From JBEKTW01 sp049515655 (lineage in GTDB: Bacteria; Bacteroidota; Ignavibacteria; UBA10030; SZUA-254), in contig JBEKTW010000024.1 in assembly GCA_049515655.1 (NCBI GenBank), positions 7,832 through 71,831 on the forward strand: a stretch of 64,000 bases of DNA, given 5' to 3'. Numbering within the stretch: the stretch's first letter is position 1; the number at the start of each line of letters is the position of its first letter. A program made the translations under genes and the position numbers. This document shows, in pieces, positions 60,922 to 64,000 of this stretch. The notes beneath the pieces are model-generated. The model saw only the letters and a program-made list of their open reading frames with translations. It searched no databases and was not told the origin of the DNA.

Positions 60922-63045
60922 ATGATCGGAAACACGATTTCGCATTATACAATTATCGAAAAACTCGGAGAAGGAGGGATGGGGATTGTGTACAAAGCGC
61001 AGGACACAACTCTTGACCGCCTCGTCGCAATAAAATTCCTTCCACAACATCTGTCGGAATCGCAGGAGAACAAAGCGCGTTTCATGCAGGAAGCCAAAGC
61101 TGCTGCCGCGCTCAATCATCCTAATATTCTCAGCGTGTACGAAATCGACGAACGGGATGGCCAGGCCTTTCTCGTCATGGAATACATTAACGGAAAGACA
61201 CTGAAGTCGTACGTGACCAATCTTAAACCCGGGGAAGGCATTCCAGTTCGTCAGGCAATCGAGTGGACATTGCAGATTGCTCGGGGATTGAAGGCGGCGC
61301 ACGACAAACAGATTGTCCATCGTGATATCAAACCGGAAAATATTATGATTACACACGACGGCCAGCTGAAAATCATGGATTTTGGATTGGCGAAACTGAA
61401 GGGAAGCCGGGGGATCACGCGCACAGGAACTTCGCTTGGCACACTATCCTATATGTCACCCGAACAGGCACAGGGGATTCCTGCCGACCACCTTACAGAC
61501 GTCTGGTCGCTCGGTGTCGTGTTGTACGAAATGTTGACGAGTGAGTTGCCGTTCAAGGCAGAGCATGAAGCTGCGCTTCTGTACCTTATTGCCAATGAAG
61601 AACCGCCCTCGCCGAGCGCACTCGATCGAAAAATCTCACATGCCGTAGACGCGGTAGTTAAGAAAATGCTCGCGAAAGACCAATCACTGAGATACCAGAA
61701 TATGGAAGAACTGTTGCAAACATTGGAGAGCGTTCGCCTTGAAATCGAATCAGCGACGACCAGAACAAAAGCCATTGCCGTGTTACCATTCGACAACATC
61801 AGTCCTGATAAAGAAAGCGACTATTTTAGCGACGGTTTGACGGAAGAAATCATTGCTAATCTTTCACGGTTAAAAGATATGCGTGTTGTGTCCCGGACAA
61901 CGACCATGCAGTACAAGGGGACGAAGAAGGATATCAAAACGATAGGCAGAGAACTTGGTGCGCGCTATATTATGGAAGGGAGCGTGAGAAAATTTCAGAA
62001 TAACCTGCGCATCACCGCGCAGTTGATCGATGTCGAAACAGATGCGCAACTGTGGGCTGAAACGTACAAAGGCACTTTAGCCGATGTGTTCGATATTCAA
62101 GAACAGGTGTCGAAGCAAATCGTCGATGCGCTTATGGTGAAACTCACCCCGACAGAGAAAGTCGTCCTTACCAAACGCGCCACGTTGAATGCCGAAGCAT
62201 TCGACTGTAATCTGCGCGCAAGAAATTTCCTCTATCGTAGGACAAAGAATACGATCAATTTCTCGATACAACTGTTCAAAAAGGCTATTGAACTTGATCC
62301 CCGCTACGCAAGTGCATATGCAGGGTTGGGGGAAGCGTACGCTTCGTTGTATCAGGATGTCGAACGGAGCGAGCACTATCTTGATAAGGCAATCGAATCC
62401 AGCTTGAAGGCGCTCATGTATGATTCCTCACTATCAGAGGCCTATGCCGCCCTCGGTCTTGCATATTACAATAAACGATCATTCGATGAGGCTGTAACGG
62501 CAAGTCAGAAAGCGATAGAGCTTGATCCGAACAGTTTTCTCGGATACTGGATTCTTGGACGAATATATCATAACACCGACAAGGATAAGGAAGCGGTGCA
62601 TGTGTTCGAAAAGGTGATGGCTATGAACCCGGACTTCTATTCTGTGTATGGCGACCTGCAGATTGCCTATGGACGATTGGGTGAAAAAGAAAAATATGAT
62701 AAAATTCTGGAGACTGCGCTCGTCGTGTATGCACGGTATTTATCGCAACATCCGGACGATGCCCGGGGGCATATGTACTTTGCCGTCGATTTAGCACAGG
62801 TGGGCAGAAAGGAAGAGGCGAAGGCGGAAGCTACACGGGCGCTTGAGTTGAGCCCGGATGATCCCCTCATGCTGTACAACGCCACTTGTTTCTACGCGCA
62901 GATGGGCGAAAAACGTCTGGCCATCGATGCGCTGAAGAATGCCATTGCCTCTGGCTACGCGAACTTCGAGTGGCTAACGCGAGATACTGACCTTGATAGC
63001 ATCCGTAATGAGCCGGAATATATCGAGCTCGTGAAAGGTAAATAA
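60922..63045 (+). CDS. Ser/Thr protein kinase with TolB-like and TPR domains
   Basis: A 707-residue cytosolic protein. Kinase domain residues 8-270: glycine loop GEGGMGIVY, catalytic Lys in VAIKFLP, catalytic loop HRDIKPEN, DFG (MDFGLAKL) and APE-like SPEQAQG, with DVWSLG. A TolB/FlgO-like region (about 290-430, AVLPFDNISPDKESDYFSDG) and TPR repeats (about 445-700, AFDCNLRARNFLYRR, ALGLAYYNKRSFDEAV, AIELDPNSF) follow. There is no membrane helix, so signalling is intracellular. The promoter is the repeat-associated copy 2. Confidence 0.93.
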   Translation: MIGNTISHYTIIEKLGEGGMGIVYKAQDTTLDRLVAIKFLPQHLSESQENKARFMQEAKAAAALNHPNILSVYEIDERDGQAFLVMEYINGKTLKSYVTNLKPGEGIPVRQAIEWTLQIARGLKAAHDKQIVHRDIKPENIMITHDGQLKIMDFGLAKLKGSRGITRTGTSLGTLSYMSPEQAQGIPADHLTDVWSLGVVLYEMLTSELPFKAEHEAALLYLIANEEPPSPSALDRKISHAVDAVVKKMLAKDQSLRYQNMEELLQTLESVRLEIESATTRTKAIAVLPFDNISPDKESDYFSDGLTEEIIANLSRLKDMRVVSRTTTMQYKGTKKDIKTIGRELGARYIMEGSVRKFQNNLRITAQLIDVETDAQLWAETYKGTLADVFDIQEQVSKQIVDALMVKLTPTEKVVLTKRATLNAEAFDCNLRARNFLYRRTKNTINFSIQLFKKAIELDPRYASAYAGLGEAYASLYQDVERSEHYLDKAIESSLKALMYDSSLSEAYAALGLAYYNKRSFDEAVTASQKAIELDPNSFLGYWILGRIYHNTDKDKEAVHVFEKVMAMNPDFYSVYGDLQIAYGRLGEKEKYDKILETALVVYARYLSQHPDDARGHMYFAVDLAQVGRKEEAKAEATRALELSPDDPLMLYNATCFYAQMGEKRLAIDALKNAIASGYANFEWLTRDTDLDSIRNEPEYIELVKGK

Positions 63046-63376
63046 GTTGGCCCAGGCATCATGATAAGGGGGAAATTATGAATTCCATCGGACTAATTGA
63101 AATAATCAAGCGTCGATACAAAAAGCATGGTTCGTCGTAAAGCAAACGCGAACTGTGCACAATATTGATGAACTACTCCCAGTTTAGGTACTACCGCAAA
63201 TAAACCGCCCACACATTCGTAGGCCGTTAGTTCCTCAAGCGTACCCATTCGACCGTGTCCTGGCAATGACTTGTCCCCATTCCCATTGGTAGACTTCCTT
63301 GGCACTGCTTCGAACACCAGCTCTCCCGTTATCTTCTGGCCATTCTGAGCAGCCTTCTTGTAACCAAATGCGGCTT
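63046..63376. other. Intergenic region, nothing recognised
   Basis: 331 bases between the kinase and the convergent uridine kinase gene. It shows no credible frame, repeat or terminator. Confidence 0.5.
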
Positions 63377-64000
63377 CTACTTCATAGAACGGAGCATTTC
63401 CCTTATTTTTACCGCCACCATATCGATAGCAACTTCATTCTCACCTCCCTTCGGAATGATGATGTCTGCCCAGTGCTTGCTCGGCTCTACGAACTCAAGA
63501 TGCATCGGTTTGACAGTCGAGATATATTGTTGCATAACAGCCTCTATGGAGCGCCCACGCTCGATCAAATCGCGTTTCAGCCGCCTGAGAAGCCGCTCAT
63601 CAGCATCCGTATCCACGTAAATTTTAATATCAAGAAGGTCCCGGAGCTCCTTTTCCACAAAAATCAGTATGCCTTCAACGATAACTATGTTCCGCGGTTC
63701 GATGCGCGCTGTTTTCAACTCGCGTCTGTAGGTCGTGAAATTGTATAACGGCTGCTCGATCTCCTTCCACTGGCGTAAAGACCTCAAATGATGGATCAAG
63801 AGCTTCGTTTCCAGTGCATCAGGATGATCAAAATTGATCGATTCTGCCGGAATCCCCCCGAACATCGAAAGGTCTTTATAATAATAATCGTGTTTAAGAA
63901 CGACTACCTTGTCGAGCTCAAGACGGTCGAGAATTTTCTGTGTAACGGTAGTCTTTCCGGAAGCACTCCCTCCTGCAATTCCAATGATTAGCGGCTGTTT
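63377..64000 (-). CDS. udk: Uridine kinase, N-terminus beyond the window
   Basis: The minus-strand frame is open from the window edge to the stop at 63377 (207 residues visible). It reads KQPLIIGIAGGSASGKTTV (P-loop), then HDYYYKDLSM, FDHPDALETKLLIHHL and EGILIFVEKELRDLLD, ending with KHWADIIIPKGGEN. These are the marks of uridine/cytidine kinase. Only a few first residues are missing. An internal ATG at 63865 is not the true start. Confidence 0.95.
   Translation of the reverse strand, partial: KQPLIIGIAGGSASGKTTVTQKILDRLELDKVVVLKHDYYYKDLSMFGGIPAESINFDHPDALETKLLIHHLRSLRQWKEIEQPLYNFTTYRRELKTARIEPRNIVIVEGILIFVEKELRDLLDIKIYVDTDADERLLRRLKRDLIERGRSIEAVMQQYISTVKPMHLEFVEPSKHWADIIIPKGGENEVAIDMVAVKIREMLRSMK

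Noticed and set aside
1..64000. tRNA or rRNA genes, transposases and prophage genes
   Set aside because: I looked for TTCGA-type arms, insertion-sequence proteins and phage proteins and found none that hold up; without a computed search weak ones could be missed.

Overview
The window looks like a chromosomal segment from a member of the Bacteroidota-Chlorobiota-Ignavibacteriota group, most likely an Ignavibacteria-type organism. The evidence is two C-terminal type IX secretion (T9SS) sorting domains with the NYPNPFNP motif, a PUR-family DUF3276 gene, several DUF proteins frequent in that group (DUF3494, DUF3185, DUF6600, DUF3943, DUF5661), and a perfect CIRCE operator in front of groESL. The few promoters that can be read are close to sigma-70 form (TTGACA-N17-TATATT type). 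I identified no tRNA, rRNA, transposase or CRISPR array. The taxonomic placement is an inference from protein style, not from a marker gene.

Region 1 (1-13.8 kb) is an envelope and stress block: two ice-binding-like DUF3494 proteins around a two-domain OmpA protein, small membrane proteins (lmo0937 family twice, DUF3185), a DUF6600 protein, a broken OmpA gene, an orphan NarL/LuxR response regulator, DoxX, lipoproteins and DUF5661. One roughly 58-bp promoter-like module occurs twice here.

Region 2 (13.8-26.6 kb) is built by gene duplication: two DUF3943 proteins in tandem, then four tandem PAP2 phosphatases that look like two copies of a two-gene unit, then a fifth divergent PAP2, a CDP-alcohol phosphatidyltransferase, LysE and AI-2E family membrane proteins and an AsmA-like protein. 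I read it as a membrane lipid or envelope remodelling island. This is the most distinctive part of the window.

Region 3 (26.8-53.9 kb) is mostly housekeeping: a degenerate metallophosphoesterase, an RNB exoribonuclease, GrpE/DnaJ-type chaperones, Dps, MarC, an Nramp-like transporter lacking a normal start, BatA-VWA/hflX/suhB, a minus-strand set of nucleotide and cell-wall genes (nucleoside phosphorylase, Nudix, pyrE, def, murI), then nadE, rsmI, groES-groEL, DUF3276, and a minus-strand galactose cluster (unknown protein, galK, sodium/solute symporter, small membrane protein). Intergenic gaps carry a family of snap-back hairpin repeats.

Region 4 (54-64 kb) is accessory again: a rubrerythrin-like lipoprotein with an apparently lost di-iron site, two tandem lipoprotein paralogues, remnants of a Ser/Thr kinase locus, a hydrolase, a T9SS-sorted protein made of nine YD-like repeats, and an intact Ser/Thr kinase-TPR protein. 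The last two sit behind copies of the same repeat-plus-promoter element. The window ends inside a uridine kinase gene.
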